The translations under genes were made by a program, and so were the position numbers. DNA of 64,000 nt from Bemisia tabaci (Eukaryota > Arthropoda > Insecta > Hemiptera > Aleyrodidae), in assembly GCF_918797505.1 (NCBI RefSeq), contig NC_092801.1:24892477-24956476 (forward strand), written 5' to 3'. How positions within the stretch are numbered: position 1 is the first letter of the stretch; every line of letters begins with the position of its first letter. Shown in pieces: positions 1 through 11,373 of this stretch. The notes under the pieces are model-generated. The model was not told the DNA's origin, did not search any database, and saw only the letters and a list, made by a program, of their open reading frames with translations.

Positions 1-420
1 TTTCTCTGAAATCAACTCTAAGCTCAAAAAAAGCTCTCAAGTTGAGGCCAAAATGGAGGGATATCCCACGCTATCCTGAGAGTCCACGTCTATATCAAGA
101 CAAACTCTCCACGCAAAGATAGGGAGCAAATACATTAGCAGTGTTGCCGTGTTTTCAATTTTAGAGTCCCCAAATAAAGTGGCAGCCCTGTCAATGTTTT
201 TGCTCCGTATCTTTGCATTGAGAGTTTTTCTTGATGTAGAGGTGGGCTCTCAGGATAGCGTGAGATATTCCCTCCATTTTGGCCTCGACTTGAGAGCTTT
301 TTTTGAGCTTGGGAGTAGATTTCAGAGAAAACCAGAGGCACCATCGTGTTTCTCGCAAACTTTTACGTGAGAATCAACAGTCAAATCGCAAATTCCTCAC
401 ACATGCAACATCTCCATTGA
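1..420. repeat. Family M internal hairpin, left-edge copy
   Basis: Inverse arms at about 1-149 and 185-343 share AAAATGGAGGGATATCCC and CTATCCTGAGAGTCCAC blocks with 36830-37190. The following bases to 420 match its flank (CACACATGCAACATCTCCAT). It lies inside a gene A intron. Confidence 0.72.
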
Positions 421-965
421 AAAATGCATTACACTTGGATCCAATTTAGCACAAGGAACCGGCGCGATCGGTGTGTTTTCAAAATGGTGCAACTTCTTCT
501 TTCCTTTTAAAATCACTTATGTTTATTATTAATATTTGCACAGTGTCATTTTCCTTGAAAATTAATAATTTTTTGACAGGAGGTAAAACATATTTGCTAT
601 TCTTGGAACTTTTTCCCAGAAAATTTTGAAGAAATAACATGTTTACAACACTGTAATCGTGTTGGTTCCTTTTTGCTAAATGCGATCCATTTATTCTTCT
701 GATGAAAAACTTTATAGATAGGATGCCAGATTACATTTTTACTTTGTTTTTTGAGTATGGGTCCGTAATAATGAGACCTAATTATTCTAAAGAAATTAAG
801 GATGGATGATTACTGAAAAAGTTGGAGTAAAGGATAATCTACATGTGTGTTCAGTATTCTTTATGAAAACAAAAATGTTACAGAAGTTGCCTTTTTTTTT
901 GTTTCTTCCTAAGCTTTAAATTTGAGAAAATTGAATTAGCAGTGTACGTGACTGTGCAAACTTAC

Positions 966-1074
966 CTTGTTTTGAGAGCATAATTACCCTGTCCATTTCA
1001 ATAGCCCAGTGCATCTCCACAGCCCCCAAAGCTGCGAACGCCCAACAGCTGCCGCATTTTTTATCGCCCTGGTC
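966..1074 (-). CDS. Gene A exon 5: catalytic cysteine exon
   Basis: Phase 0 in, phase 1 out, 109 bases as in gene B. It encodes DQGDKKCGSCWAFAALGAVE and then a helix ending LSKQ. Cys347 is the nucleophile, and the CGSCWAF block is canonical, unlike the CRSCWAF of gene B. A Gln lies both at the end of the previous exon and in DQG here, either of which could serve as the oxyanion Gln. The donor is GTAAGT at 965-960. Downstream exons are outside the window. Confidence 0.88.
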
Positions 1075-2592
1075 CTGCGAACAAAATTATTTTCGGGAAA
1101 AATTTAGAAAAAATGAAGTCCAAGTTTCGAACGTAACAAACAAGTTCTAGGTCCAGAAAAGAACGAGTTGAATGGACCACTAGACAAGGCACGAATTTCA
1201 GCATTCTGATACATGTTTCTCCACCAAAATTTCACGTAAAACACGATGCGCATAACGAAAATTACCGAAATCAACTCCTTCCAAAGATATTTAATGATTC
1301 TTGGTGCGTGAATTGAAACCACCCGCTCATGAAAACTCAATACTCTACGTGATTCGCATCGGGCACTAAACGTTATCATGAGCGTGTCTGTGATAAAAAA
1401 ATCTGGCATCCTGAATCTTGACGCTTTGGCTCAGCTATAGAAAATTACTTATAGTTTGAGAAACAAATGGTGGGAGATGAACATTGTTCGATCGAGAAGC
1501 TTGCTGAAACCGTTGTAGTGCGCGATTCGACTCAAGTAGAGCTTTGAGTTTCTTGTGAGCGGGCAGTTCAAATTCCTCGCAACCAATGTGAAATAAAAAT
1601 GTTAGTATCTCCGTTAGGGGTTGGTTTCAGTGATTTTCGTTCCGCGAATCGTGTTCTAAGTAAAATTCTGGTTAAGAAACATGTATCAGAATGCTTAAAC
1701 TTGTACCTTGGCTAGTGGTCCAATCATGTTCACTTCCACAAGAGTAAGAGCAATTCACAGCACTAATAAGTCCCATTTTGAGGCTTTTTTTTATAGCTTC
1801 TTGACCGATGAATGTGACTGCGTCATCCTCCGCTTGCAGAGCATAAACTTAGCTCTTTCTTGGTTCAATACTTAGTAGCATTATTAATCTTGATTTATTC
1901 TTGTCATTAGTCAACAAAATTTCCTGACCAACTGTTATGGAGGTTTCCGCTGTAAACAAAATGTCTGCTTATTTTATGGTATCACATCTAAGGAACCTAC
2001 GAGCGCATCTCTGTTGACGGAATTTTCTTCGTATAGCCATTAAATACATTTGTGGCATCAGAACCGTAATGTTTGATTACAAAATTTACTTCAGCTCTAA
2101 ATAAACGTTCCCGAATAGGGAACGTTTATAGGGAAAATGACACGTTGAAGAGAATAAGAAGTAGGAGGCGAGTAAAAAAGAGGGGGAGATGAAGAAGAGG
2201 AAGAAGACGTGGGATGAAGCCGAAAAAAGAAAAATATAATAAAAAGGAGAATAATAAGATTAAATAAAAGAAGATAAATGAGAAGAAGGAATGGAAGAGT
2301 AATAAGACAGAAGTAGCCGAGAAGAGGAATAGAAGAAAAAGGAGAACTAATTGAAGATGATGGAGAAAAAGAGAATGACGAAGATTAGTAAGGAAGAAGG
2401 AGAATAATAATAATGAGCTGATGAAGGATAAGCAGATAAAGAATGGAAAAAGGAGAACTAATGGAGGGAGACAGAGAAAAAGAGAGTTTAGAAGATAAGG
2501 TAAAAGAATGGAGAAAAAAAGGAGAGGGAGGGAAAAAATAAGAAGAAGAGGGAGAGCAAGAAAAAGAAGAAGAAGATGGAGATGAAGAAGCG

Positions 2593-2624
<32 letters not shown>

Positions 2625-5600
2625 GGAAGAAGAGGAAGAAGAGGAAGAAGAAGAATAGAGGAAGATGGAGAACAAGAAGAAGATGAATATTAAGATGATG
2701 AGGAAGATGAAGAAGAAGAAGAAGATGAAGATGAAGATGAAGAAGAAGAAGAAGAAGAAGAAGAAGAAGAAGAAGAAGAAGAAGAAGAAGAAGAAGAAGA
2801 AGAAGAAGAAGATGATGAAGAAGATGATGAAGAAGAAGAAGAAGAATATGATGATGAAGAAGAATGAGAGAGGAATGAGAGAAGAATGAGAAGATGGAGA
2901 AGAAGAAGAAGAAGAAGAAGAGGAGGAATGTATCATAACGCACCTGGTGCTCCGCAGGAGGATAAAGCCGAGCGGGTATCCGCCAATCGGTGATGGGGTC
3001 CCCTATGGGGGAGCTCCCGAATATCATGGGAACTCCCTCCTCGCTGAATGCGTCTGCGTCCGGGTCTGAGTCCGGGTTCGGGTTCGGGTTCATTCTTAAG
3101 TTGTGTCGTCGACGCGACATCCCATTCCCCATGGGTAGATACTCAGGATCCCATTTTTTGGCCGGACGGAATCTCCGATGTCCGCTACCTGTCCGTTGGA
3201 GAAATGATCGAGGAGATGATCTGGGGGGAGACAGTGACCGAGCACGAGATCGACCGGGTGATCGAGAGCCGGATGTCGTTTTCCTCCGCGGCGGAGATTT
3301 CGATTTCGTCCATTTTCCTTTTCCTTCTCCTTTCCCTTCTCCTTTTCCTTTTCCTCTTCCTAGCATCCGAGTTTGCAGCTGACCGCTCTCGTCGTCTTCG
3401 TCGGGTAAATCGCGCGGTGGGCGCTGCTTTCCGATGTATTTTTCAACGAATTCCTGGCCTAAAATCAGTGAAAATCCATGATGTACACTGGGAAAAAAAT
3501 CTCGGTGTATTTACTAAGAAAAGGGTAAAATTACCAAGAATTCAGAGTTCTATTTGATCCCAGTGTTTTCTTTTCTTGGAAATTACGTCGCACAGTGGAT
3601 CGAGTCAATAGGAGAGGTCGGACACAATTTGGAAACGTTAAACTCTTTCAACTCCAATTATACAAATTCTTGAGGTTTGAAAAGTGGTTTTATTTGTTTC
3701 CTCGTGAAATTTTCGTGTAGCACATTGAAAAAAAAATCTGGGTGTATTTACTAAGAAAAGGGTAAAATTACCAAGAATTCAGGGTTCTATATGATCCCAG
3801 TTTTTTCCTGGTAAAAGTACCATTTATGGAATTGATAATTTTACCGAGAAATCTCGGTAAAATTATTGACTTTCTCGGTAATTTTACTGAACCCCGGTGA
3901 AAACGTCAATATTTTTTATCGACTGTGGTAGAATTACCGAGACAAAATGGCAAAATTACCGGGAATCGATTACCAATAAAAGTGGTATTCTTACCTGAAA
4001 AAAACAGTAAAAATACCGGTTTTAAGGTAAGCTTACCAATAATTGGTAAAAAAAGTGAGAAGGTAAAGATACCAACGGACCTTGGTAAAAACGCCGAGAA
4101 TTTTTTTTTCAGTGTATGATGTAGTGAGAGTGAGGCAAACTCAATGGGAATAGATCAATTGCGCTGGTGACAAAATCGTGTTTTGATGCTTGATTCTCTT
4201 AGATTAGCTAAAGATGATACAGTCTATCCGAATAGCAACTTTCTACGTTCATTATTAACGTCCAGTTACTGCCCTTTGAAAAGTCGGGTTTTTGACTTTA
4301 TCCCCCGCAGTACTGACACTCTTGGTTTCTTCCACCTCGCTTCCATCAGTATGTGTGATGAAAATTTGCACTGGTTACTCAACGTGAAATTCCGAGGATC
4401 GCAAGGTATGGAAGAATGCGAGGGTGTGTCACTACCGCGGTGGATGACGTCAAGCATGTGATTTTTCAAAGGGCGATATCTCGGTTAATATTGAACTTAA
4501 GGAGTTGCTGTTTGGACGGATCTTATTATTTCTAGCTAATCTAGAAGAATCGAGCACCAATACAAATCTGCTACGAGCGCAACTGACCCATTCAAAACAT
4601 GATGGATAAGCACCATCGTGTGATGGAGAGACTGTGCATGCGTGGTGTTTCTCACTATAAAATAAAAAAAGAGGTTCTCCCAGTAAATATGTTTCGCTGT
4701 TATTTACCTACGCGAATATTATAGATACAGCGAAGCTGTGAAAAGCATTCTATGAGTCATACTCTCACACTGGAAAAAAGTCTCTTGGATCCAGAGTCCA
4801 AGAACTCCAGACTCTTGAAAAATTTGACACGAAAAAATACTCTTGATTCAACCGGATTTTTACTCATATCGAGAGCCAAGCCTCTTAATGTGACGTATAT
4901 CTGCCAAACGGAACCAGATACAGGTGGGAAGGAAGGGATGTGCTCGTTAGTTGAGGGTGGTAAGAATGAACGGGAATTATAAAGCACCAGTGACGTTAGC
5001 GGCGGTGTCGGAGAAGACTACTTTGACCCCCTAAAAAACATACTGAAAGTCCCCATGAATCCGCCTTATGCTAACGCCGCCATTTTGAAAAAAAGGGGGT
5101 TCGGGGATCCCGACGGCCGAATTTTGGGCAAAAAAGCGTAATTCGCGGTGAAATGTCACGCGGTGAAATGTCGCATAATCAGGGGTCAGTGGCGATTCTC
5201 TGAAATTTTCAGCACCAAATTTTCTGGATTCAACTCTATTGTAGAACACTGGTTATTTGTGAGTCAGTCTCTCTCACTTAGAATCGATAGATATCGATTA
5301 TCTCACCTACATACATTCAAAAAGGCAAAGCCCAACGTTGCCAAATTTCAAGAATTCTCACTGATTGTCTTGAACTTACTGCTGAGGTCTGTGAACGGGC
5401 CGATTCCGTAAACGACGGAGCCTTTTCTTTTTGCCATGAGTTCACTAATTTTGAGCAGGTTTTCTTCAAAGATCCGAAGACGTTTCCTCTTCTCCTGTTT
5501 TGTGGTGTAAGATTTCTCGTAGACCTTCATATACCACTCGAATTTTTTATCCACACTCAATTTGGAAAATTTTTCCTGGACACGAATGCGCTAATTAAAA

Positions 5601-8600
5601 ATGGCAAAGTAGTAATAATACAAGTCCAGAAAACTTTTTGGAAGATACATGGTCTGATTTGATCTGCAGAATCCGCCAGACTGCATTTTATGTCGCCTAA
5701 TTTTCTTACATGTTTAAATTTTTTTAGCAAACAACACATATTCTTAACGTCCTCAATTTTTTGCGAATTTATCCTAGATTATATAGAATCTACAAAATTT
5801 CAAGTTTCAGTGTTACTGCATATTTTTAATAAGACACTAGAGAACTAGGCAACATCTAAACTGCCATGCTAAGGAAGAACGCTGTATGAACCTTCGTGCG
5901 TCGCCAAATTTCTCTGGGTAAAATGCGGAAATTCAGGAATACTTGTGAAAATTTCCCGTCCACTTTTCCAGAGAATTTTCTTCGCAATATGATTTAAAGT
6001 ATCAGAAAATTTCAATCACAAATATTCTTTATTTGCATCAAAAATTATTATTTTAGGAGGGGGAATTTGACAACTCTCGGATGTTCGTAGGGCTTTTTTC
6101 CTCAGCATGGCAGTAAAGTAATCAGACTGATACTGGTTAAATCCATCCATGAATTGAACGTTTTTATGCTAAAAAGATCTATGCTGCGCGCAAACCCTAT
6201 GCGCATAGTTCCTTTTATCATAAACCTCGTTTTAAGGGTCAAAGGGGGATCAAAGATCGAACCATATGTTGATGTCATTAAGCACCACAAAACTATCGAA
6301 TAAAAAGCTTATATATTTGAGGCATGAGTTTAGTTTAAATTTAGTAATATATGATCAAGCCCTTTGACTAACCAAAATCTGCTCGTTTAACAGGCAAGGG
6401 TAGAAATACCCTTTCCCTCTCTTGGACTGCGTTGATTTTGGTTTTTTTCGGGTGTCAATTATAAGCGACGATCTCTTTTTTATCCTCCAGTTTATTAATT
6501 CATTTTGTGTTCGAAGTGTTCGTTGTGACTTTTCGATAGGGAAAAGACTCTATGCACGGACCCCCCAAAATCGCCCATTTCAAAAGTTAACGAAATTCAT
6601 ACCAGTGATAGAGGGGCACGTCCGGCCTCCAAATCCAGGGTTGGTTTAGTCCCCAGCCCCCCGAGTGCGACGTTGCCATTTTTTAAAGTTGAAACATGTT
6701 AAACCCCCTAACTTTTGAGCAATTAAAGATACGAAGGTGCGGTTTGTTTGAGTCGATAGAACATTATAAGGTCTATCGTTTCGTTTATAGTTTTTATCCA
6801 TTGTCGCCAACTTTACCCAAAAATCGGCAATTTTTCGATTTTTTCAAGGTGCAAAAATACGGTTAACCTAAAAAAGTCGGTATTGGGACATCACGTAGGA
6901 AAATAAAAAAACACGCGTAATTAAAGCCCTTAATGTGAGCTTTCCAACGGTATATCGGTTTTTCCGGAGAAACGATTCTATCGCGAGATACATGCCTTCA
7001 AAGTCCGACTTGGCGTACTTTTTGGAGGTCCCGCGTCATTCGCACCTCAAAAAATTAGTATTGTGAACGCTGGCAGAAAAACGAAACTCACATGTAATGA
7101 AAGCTATTTATGTGAGCTTTTCAACGGTATATCGGTTTTTCCGAAGAAACGATTCTATCGCGAGTTACAGGCCTTTAAAGTCCGACTTGGCGTACTTTTT
7201 GAGGTCCCCCGTCATTCGCACCTCAAAAAATCAGTACTGTGCACGTCCATAGGAAAATGAAAATTACATGTAATGAAAGCCCTTTGTATGGGCTTTCCAA
7301 CGGTATGTTGGATTTTCCGGGGAAACAATTTTGTCGCGAGATACATGCATTCAATGTTCACTGTAGCGGGGTTTTTAGGTACCCTGCGCGGCTTGTTTCT
7401 TCGCCCATCGTGATAGTGCACGTCCCAAGTCATATTATATAAGACGTGAAACAGGGAACTAAATAGACAATTTTTGCATCTCGTTTATCGATTCCCTGCC
7501 TCGGAAAAATCGATGGTGTCAAACACTGAACGTGAATGAAAACACTCAGAACACATAAAGGGTGCAAGAAAAAAGTCGCAATCTCAGGGATTGTGTTATA
7601 GGGGAGACATGATACATAGAAATGGATCCGTTATATCTGAGATTCCATTGAAGTTGTATGTTTAGTATTCGTTTAAAATTTGGTAATTTACAGTTGGCAG
7701 TATGTGTCAGGTTCGTCTCTATATCTGCATCTCTCTCTGCATATCTGCATCTTTCTCTCCCTGCTCGCCGCTGCATGAACGGCAGCCTACTTTGATAAGA
7801 ACTCCCCTGTTTCATGTAATATTCAATAGGACCTGAACCGCTACAACGAACATTCAAGGCATGTATCTCGCGACAAAAATTTTTCCCCGGAAAAACCAAC
7901 ATACCGTTGGAAAGCCCATACAAAGGGCTTTCATTACATGTAATTTTCATTTTCCCATGGACGTGCGCAGTACTGATTTTTTGAGGTGCGAATGACGGGG
8001 GACCTCAAAAAGTACGCCAAGTCGGACTTTAAAGGCCTGTATCTCGCGATGGAATCGTTTCTCCGGGAAAACCGATATACCGTTGAAAAGCTCACATAAA
8101 TAGCTTTCATTACATGTGAGTTTCGTTTTTCTGCCAGCGTTCACAATACTAATTTTTTGAGGTGCGAATGACGCGGGACCTCCAAAAAGTACGCCAAGTC
8201 GGACTTTGAAGGCCTGTATCTCGCGATAGAATCGTTTCCCCGGAAAACCCGATATACCGTTGGAAAGCTCACATTAAGGGCTTTAATTACGCGTGTTTTT
8301 TATTTTCCTACGTGATGTCCCAATACCGACTTTTTTAGGTTAACCGTATTTTTGCACTTTGAAAAAATCGAAAAATTGCCGATTTTTGGGTAAAGTTGGC
8401 GACAATGGATAAAAACTATATACGAAACGATAGATCTTATAATGTTCTATCGACTCAAACAAACCGCACCTTCGTATCTTTAATTGCTCAAAAGTTATGG
8501 GGTTTAACATGTTTCAACTTTAAAAAATGGCAACGTCGCACTCGGGGGGCTGGGGACTAAACCAACCCTGGATTTGGAGGCCGGACGTGCCCCTCTATCA

Positions 8601-11373
8601 CTGGTATGAATTTCGTTAACTTTTGAAATGGGCGATTTTGGGGGGTCCGTGCATAGAGTCCTTTGCTTTCAGGGCATTTTTTGCCTGAAAACAATTTTAG
8701 CTCCTTCTTAATTTCTCAAATTTTTTCTCATAGCTCTTTTTCCCCTGATCATGGTTATCTCTAATAAAGTAATTTCCACTTTTCTTACCTCAGCCGCTTC
8801 TTTGACAATCTCTATTTTATCTTCCAAGGGTGAAAAATAAAACTTAACACAGTTTTTGGGGGTAGAACCCTTGATTTGTTTCTCGTTGAATGCGCAAAAG
8901 CAATTACCCTCCACACAGGTGCCGATGGCCCATGGAGTGTTGAGCAAAGCCATCTTCCCGTGTGCAGTGTTACAGTGAACATTGCAGCCCTGCAACCCAC
9001 CCAATTGGCAAAGACCATCACTATGAACTGTAGGAACAAAGGAGATAATTAAAAAGAGCTCAAAAGTTTTTTTAGGCGGAAAAATCGACGGCGCGGACCA
9101 CTAAACAGGAAAGGTCACCCCCTGACAGACATTTCATTCTATAATTTATTTTTTATACTCAAAATTTTAGATAGAAGCCTTTTGGCCATGGCACAGAACA
9201 TGATGTTAAGTATTTAACGACAATCACCGATTCACTCTATTACTAACTAACGGCAAACCACGAGGGACCCTCTAGTCAATCCATCATTTTCTCCCTCTCC
9301 CTAAGTCTATACACTGAAAAAAAATTCTCGGCGTTTTTACCAAGGTCCGTTGGTATACCTTTACCATCTCACTTTCTTTACCAATTATTGGTAATTTTAC
9401 CAAGACAGACTGGTAAGCTTACCTAAAAATCGGTATTTTTACTGTTTTTTTCAGGTAAGAATACCACTTTTATCGGTAATCAATTCCCGGTAACTTTGCC
9501 ATTTTATCTCGGTAATTCTATCACAGTCGATAAAAAATATTGGCGTTCTTACCAAGGTCCAGTAAAATTACCGAGAAAGTTCAATAATTTTACCGAGATT
9601 TCTCTGTAAAATTACCAATTCCATAAATGGTAATTTTACCAAGAAAAAACTGGGATCAAATAGAACCCTGAATTCTTGGCAATTTTACCCTTTTCTTAGT
9701 AAATACACCCAGATTTTTTTTCAGTGTAGTAACCTGGAACCACCCATTTCAACCGATAGTACCACTCTCTGCTCCACATGTCTTCTTTGTTTAGCGCTTT
9801 GTCTACCAATTTCAACACTCGCCCGCAGGACCTTTTTCCTCACCAACCTGGAACCACCCATTTCAACCAATAGTAGCGCTCTATGTCTCAAGTTGTAAAA
9901 CGAGCATACAGCGTTGCTCAGTCATTATCCATGTTGCCAGTGATATTCATCTGCAGATAAGTACAGGAAAGGTCTTACTTGGCCTTCAAATAAACGTATT
10001 AACTACTACCGCGTTTCAGTAAAAATACATCTTTAAATGAAAATTCGTACACTGAAAAAAAAAGTAGCTTTGATCAAGCATGATGATTCTTGAATTAGCC
10101 GCCAAGAATTTTTTTTTCTTGCTTTAAGCTGACTTTTTCTTGATACAAGAAAAATAATGCTTGGGTTAAGCAAGAAAGTAGCTTAGATTAACCAGAAAAA
10201 TTCTTGATTTAAGAAGAAATACTTCTTGGCGGCAAATTTAAGATTCTTTTTTTCCAGTGTAGGTAGGTGGTTGTCATTATCGCTTAGCTTAAAACTTGGC
10301 AAACTTATTTCAAATTAGTTATCTGCCGTCGATTCAATTTAAAAGAGGAGAGGATTATTCTTTGACCTCCTACGTAGATTTCTGGGATGTGACATAGTAT
10401 TATGCAAGCGGAAGTATTTCCAAAAATGTACTCTTTTCCCCCTTCTTTGCATACGTGACTACCGTGACAGCGAAGAGAGCAGTAAGTTCTGAAGTGAAGT
10501 TCTGAGAAAACGGGCTCGCAGACCGGAAAATTTTATTGAAAAACACTTCCGTTCTTTGTCAAATTGCTACTAGGTAATCACCCACGAGACTCCTAGAAAT
10601 CGTTTGGATGATTTAAAATCGACCGATTATATTTCAATTCAGGGTTGCACGCGTGAAATGAAAAATATGAAATATTGGAAATTTCCGGGAATATTTCATG
10701 AAATTTCACGAGGCCGTGTAAAATATTTCATATTCTTCAGGGGCTAGAGTATGCAACCCGCATCAAAACGCTCAAAAACAGAAGAAAGTCACAATTTATA
10801 CATTTTGCGAAACATGAAAAGGAACCGGTGTTTTTAATATCTATCATAAATGTTTGAAATTTCATGAAATGTTTCACGTGGAATTTCAATAATTTATTTT
10901 TCATGAAAAATTGCAACCCTGCTTCAATTACATTAAAAGGGTATTTTTCATTTTCATGCTAGACTATTGTTAGGCAAGACAGCCGTAAATTCTATCTTTT
11001 GTATAACAGTAAGTGGCATTATTCTTCCGAAGAACCAATGAAACCACTGTTTTCATTGGCTCTCCGGAAGAATAATGTCACTTACTGCTGTCTTGCCTGA
11101 AACTGCTTCATCGTTTGTGCACTTACGACTTTCTCATATGTCTCGTTTTAATACCATTAACTCATTAAGATGAATTTGGCTGTTTCAGCTATTTCAGTGA
11201 CTTCATCAAGGTGAGATTAAACGAATGCTGCAGGGGACTCGATTTCGAAAATTTAACGCTTACTGCTCTCTTCGCTATCACGGCAGATAAGTCAAATTTG
11301 TTTGAATCTTACCTTCGCAGAACAATGAGAAGTAAAATGAGATCAGGAGGTAGATAGTGCGTGGGCGCCACAT
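966..11373 (-). CDS. Gene A: defensin-like/cathepsin fusion paralogue, 3' end beyond the window
   Basis: Exons in transcript order: 11373-11313, 9027-8789, 5575-5380, 3458-2944, 1074-966. The 1120 coding bases continue off the left edge, where the His, Asn and stop exons must lie. Domains: signal peptide 1-20, seven-cysteine domain about 21-80, I29 propeptide 101-165, a basic Gly/Lys then Ser/Arg/Pro linker to about 320, the mature N-terminus, and catalytic Cys347. The architecture, phases and two exon sizes match gene B. The differences are a shorter cysteine-rich domain and one fused linker exon in place of two. Whether the gene is intact cannot be told from this window. Confidence 0.82.
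1173..1722. mobile_element. 550-bp inverted-repeat element (family T), copy 1
   Basis: The ends are TGGACCACTAGACAAGG and its inverse CTAGTGGTCCA. The subterminal text TTCAGCATTCTGATACATGT is shared with the copies at 22731 and 43713. It lies about 100 bases upstream of the gene A exon 5 acceptor. Confidence 0.82.
2540..2930. repeat. GAA/AAG (CTT on minus) microsatellite, about 390 bp
   Basis: It is mostly GAA/GAG/GAT triplets with a perfect AAG run near 2730-2812. It begins 13 bases after the gene A exon 4 donor, so in the transcript it is a long pyrimidine tract at the 5' end of the intron. It creates long false open frames of poly-Lys on plus and poly-Phe/Leu on minus. A looser purine-rich extension reaches back to about 2140. 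Confidence 0.9.
2944..3458 (-). CDS. Gene A exon 4: propeptide end, basic linker, mature N-terminus
   Basis: Phase 1 in (acceptor TTTTAG), phase 0 out (CAG then GTGCGT), 515 bases, open throughout. It begins with the joining Ser and QEFVEKYIGKQRPPR, the propeptide tail. It then runs through an acidic patch, a Gly-Lys-Glu repeat (GKGKGEGKGEGKGK), Ser/Arg/Pro-rich sequence (SPPRRK, SRSPGRSRARS) and a NPNPNPDSDPDAD tract. It ends with TDWRIPARLYPPAEHQ, equivalent to the mature start of gene B exon 5. One exon here does the work of gene B exons 4 and 5, so an intron was gained or lost between the paralogues. Confidence 0.8.
3486..3572. mobile_element. Family P fragment beside the gene A exon 4 acceptor
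   Basis: It starts CACTGGGAAAAAAATCTCGG and ends TTTGATCCCAGTG, matching the outer part of family P. Its edge lies 28 bases upstream of the exon 4 acceptor (3459). Confidence 0.75.
3721..4116. mobile_element. 'TACCGAG' MITE (family P), copy 1
   Basis: About 396 bp between CACATTGAAAAAAA and TTTTTTTTTCAGTG. The interior is dense in GGTAAAATTACC and TACCGAGA inverted units. It follows a fragment of a different MITE (family R, about 3586-3720), apparently inserted into it. Confidence 0.85.
4142..4593. mobile_element. Family Z MITE (GCGCTGGTGACAAAATCGTG ends), copy 1
   Basis: About 450 bp. Inverse halves with CCGCGGTGGATGACGTCA inside. Others: about 16491-16913 and 38702-39020, with a core only at about 29100-29375. 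Confidence 0.72.
4768..4893. repeat. Family G half-copy
   Basis: It starts CACTGGAAAAAAGTCTCTTG and follows the left half of the family G hairpin, then departs after the GCCAAGCCTCTTAA centre. Gene A intron 3. Confidence 0.7.
5380..5575 (-). CDS. Gene A exon 3: I29 propeptide
   Basis: Phase 0 in (acceptor CCAG), phase 1 out (donor GTAAGT). It encodes Glu-x3-Arg-x3-Phe-x2-Asn-x3-Ile within EKRKRLRIFEENLLKIS, lacking only the last Asn of ERFNIN (Met instead). It ends with GIGPFTDLS, the same variant of GxNxFxD as in gene B. The exon is 15 bases shorter than gene B exon 3, lost just ahead of the GIGPFTD block. Confidence 0.88.
5861..6113. mobile_element. Family N MITE (CTGCCGTGCTAAGG ends), copy 1
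   Basis: About 253 bp. It opens CTGCCATGCTAAGGAAGAAC and ends CCTCAGCATGGCAG, with GAAATTTGGCAAC-type subterminal text. This is one of the most frequent repeats in the window. Confidence 0.8.
6546..8660. repeat. 2.1-kb inverted repeat (fold-back), arms about 823 bp
   Basis: The left arm 6546-7368 is the near-exact inverse of 7838-8660, beginning GACTCTATGCACGGACCCCC and ending with its complement. A 470-base spacer lies between. Each arm contains a roughly 175-base unit repeated in tandem with the core GTCATTCGCACCTCAAAAAA. It lies in the gene A intron between exons 2 and 3. No coding frame survives in it. Confidence 0.85.
8789..9027 (-). CDS. Gene A exon 2: seven-cysteine defensin-like domain
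   Basis: Phase 1 in, phase 0 out (GAG then GTAAGA). It reads VHSDGLC at the start, then cysteines at residues 27, 35, 39, 58, 63, 65 and 80, spacing C-x7-C-x3-C-x18-C-x4-C-x-C. The block NTPWAIGTC parallels NKPWAIGRC in gene B, with the same x18 loop and the same 15-residue step to the seventh Cys. The C5-C6 pair is CFC. The alignment with gene B makes the domain boundaries firm, while the fold remains a pattern-based call. Confidence 0.83.
9312..9726. mobile_element. 'TACCGAG' MITE (family P), copy 2
   Basis: 415 bp, CACTGAAAAAAAATTCTCGG to TTTTTTTTCAGTG. It has the same interior as the copies at 12110 and 32093. Gene A intron 1. Confidence 0.88.
10050..10259. mobile_element. 210-bp hairpin MITE (CACTGAAAAAAAA ends)
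   Basis: CACTGAAAAAAAAAGTAGCT to TTTTTTTCCAGTG. The halves pair over CTTGATTTAAG/GCCGCCAAGAA blocks. The ends resemble family P but the interior differs. Confidence 0.75.
10458..11286. mobile_element. Inverted-repeat element (family K), copy 1
   Basis: The ends read ACTACCGTGACAGCGAAGAG and CTCTTCGCTATCACGGCAG. Internal inverse segments surround CCGGAAGAATAATGTCACTT. An additional segment rich in GAAATATTTCATG (about 10630-10920) looks like a second insertion. It ends 26 bases from gene A exon 1. Confidence 0.75.
11313..11373 (-). CDS. Gene A exon 1: signal peptide
   Basis: The ATG at 11373-11371 opens MWRPRTIYLLISFYFSLFCE, a basic start followed by a hydrophobic core, ending at donor GTAAGA in phase 1. 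The exon is 61 bases, identical in size and phase to gene B exon 1. It lies 26 bases beyond the edge of an inverted-repeat element that ends at 11286. It was chosen over a hydrophobic reading at 24237 because it has an ATG and matches the paralogue. Confidence 0.78.

Noticed and set aside
2488..2930. Long open frames of poly-Lys (plus) and poly-Phe/Leu (minus) in the GAA repeat
   Set aside because: They come from the triplet microsatellite. Only the part from 2944 upward on minus is coding, ending at a splice donor.
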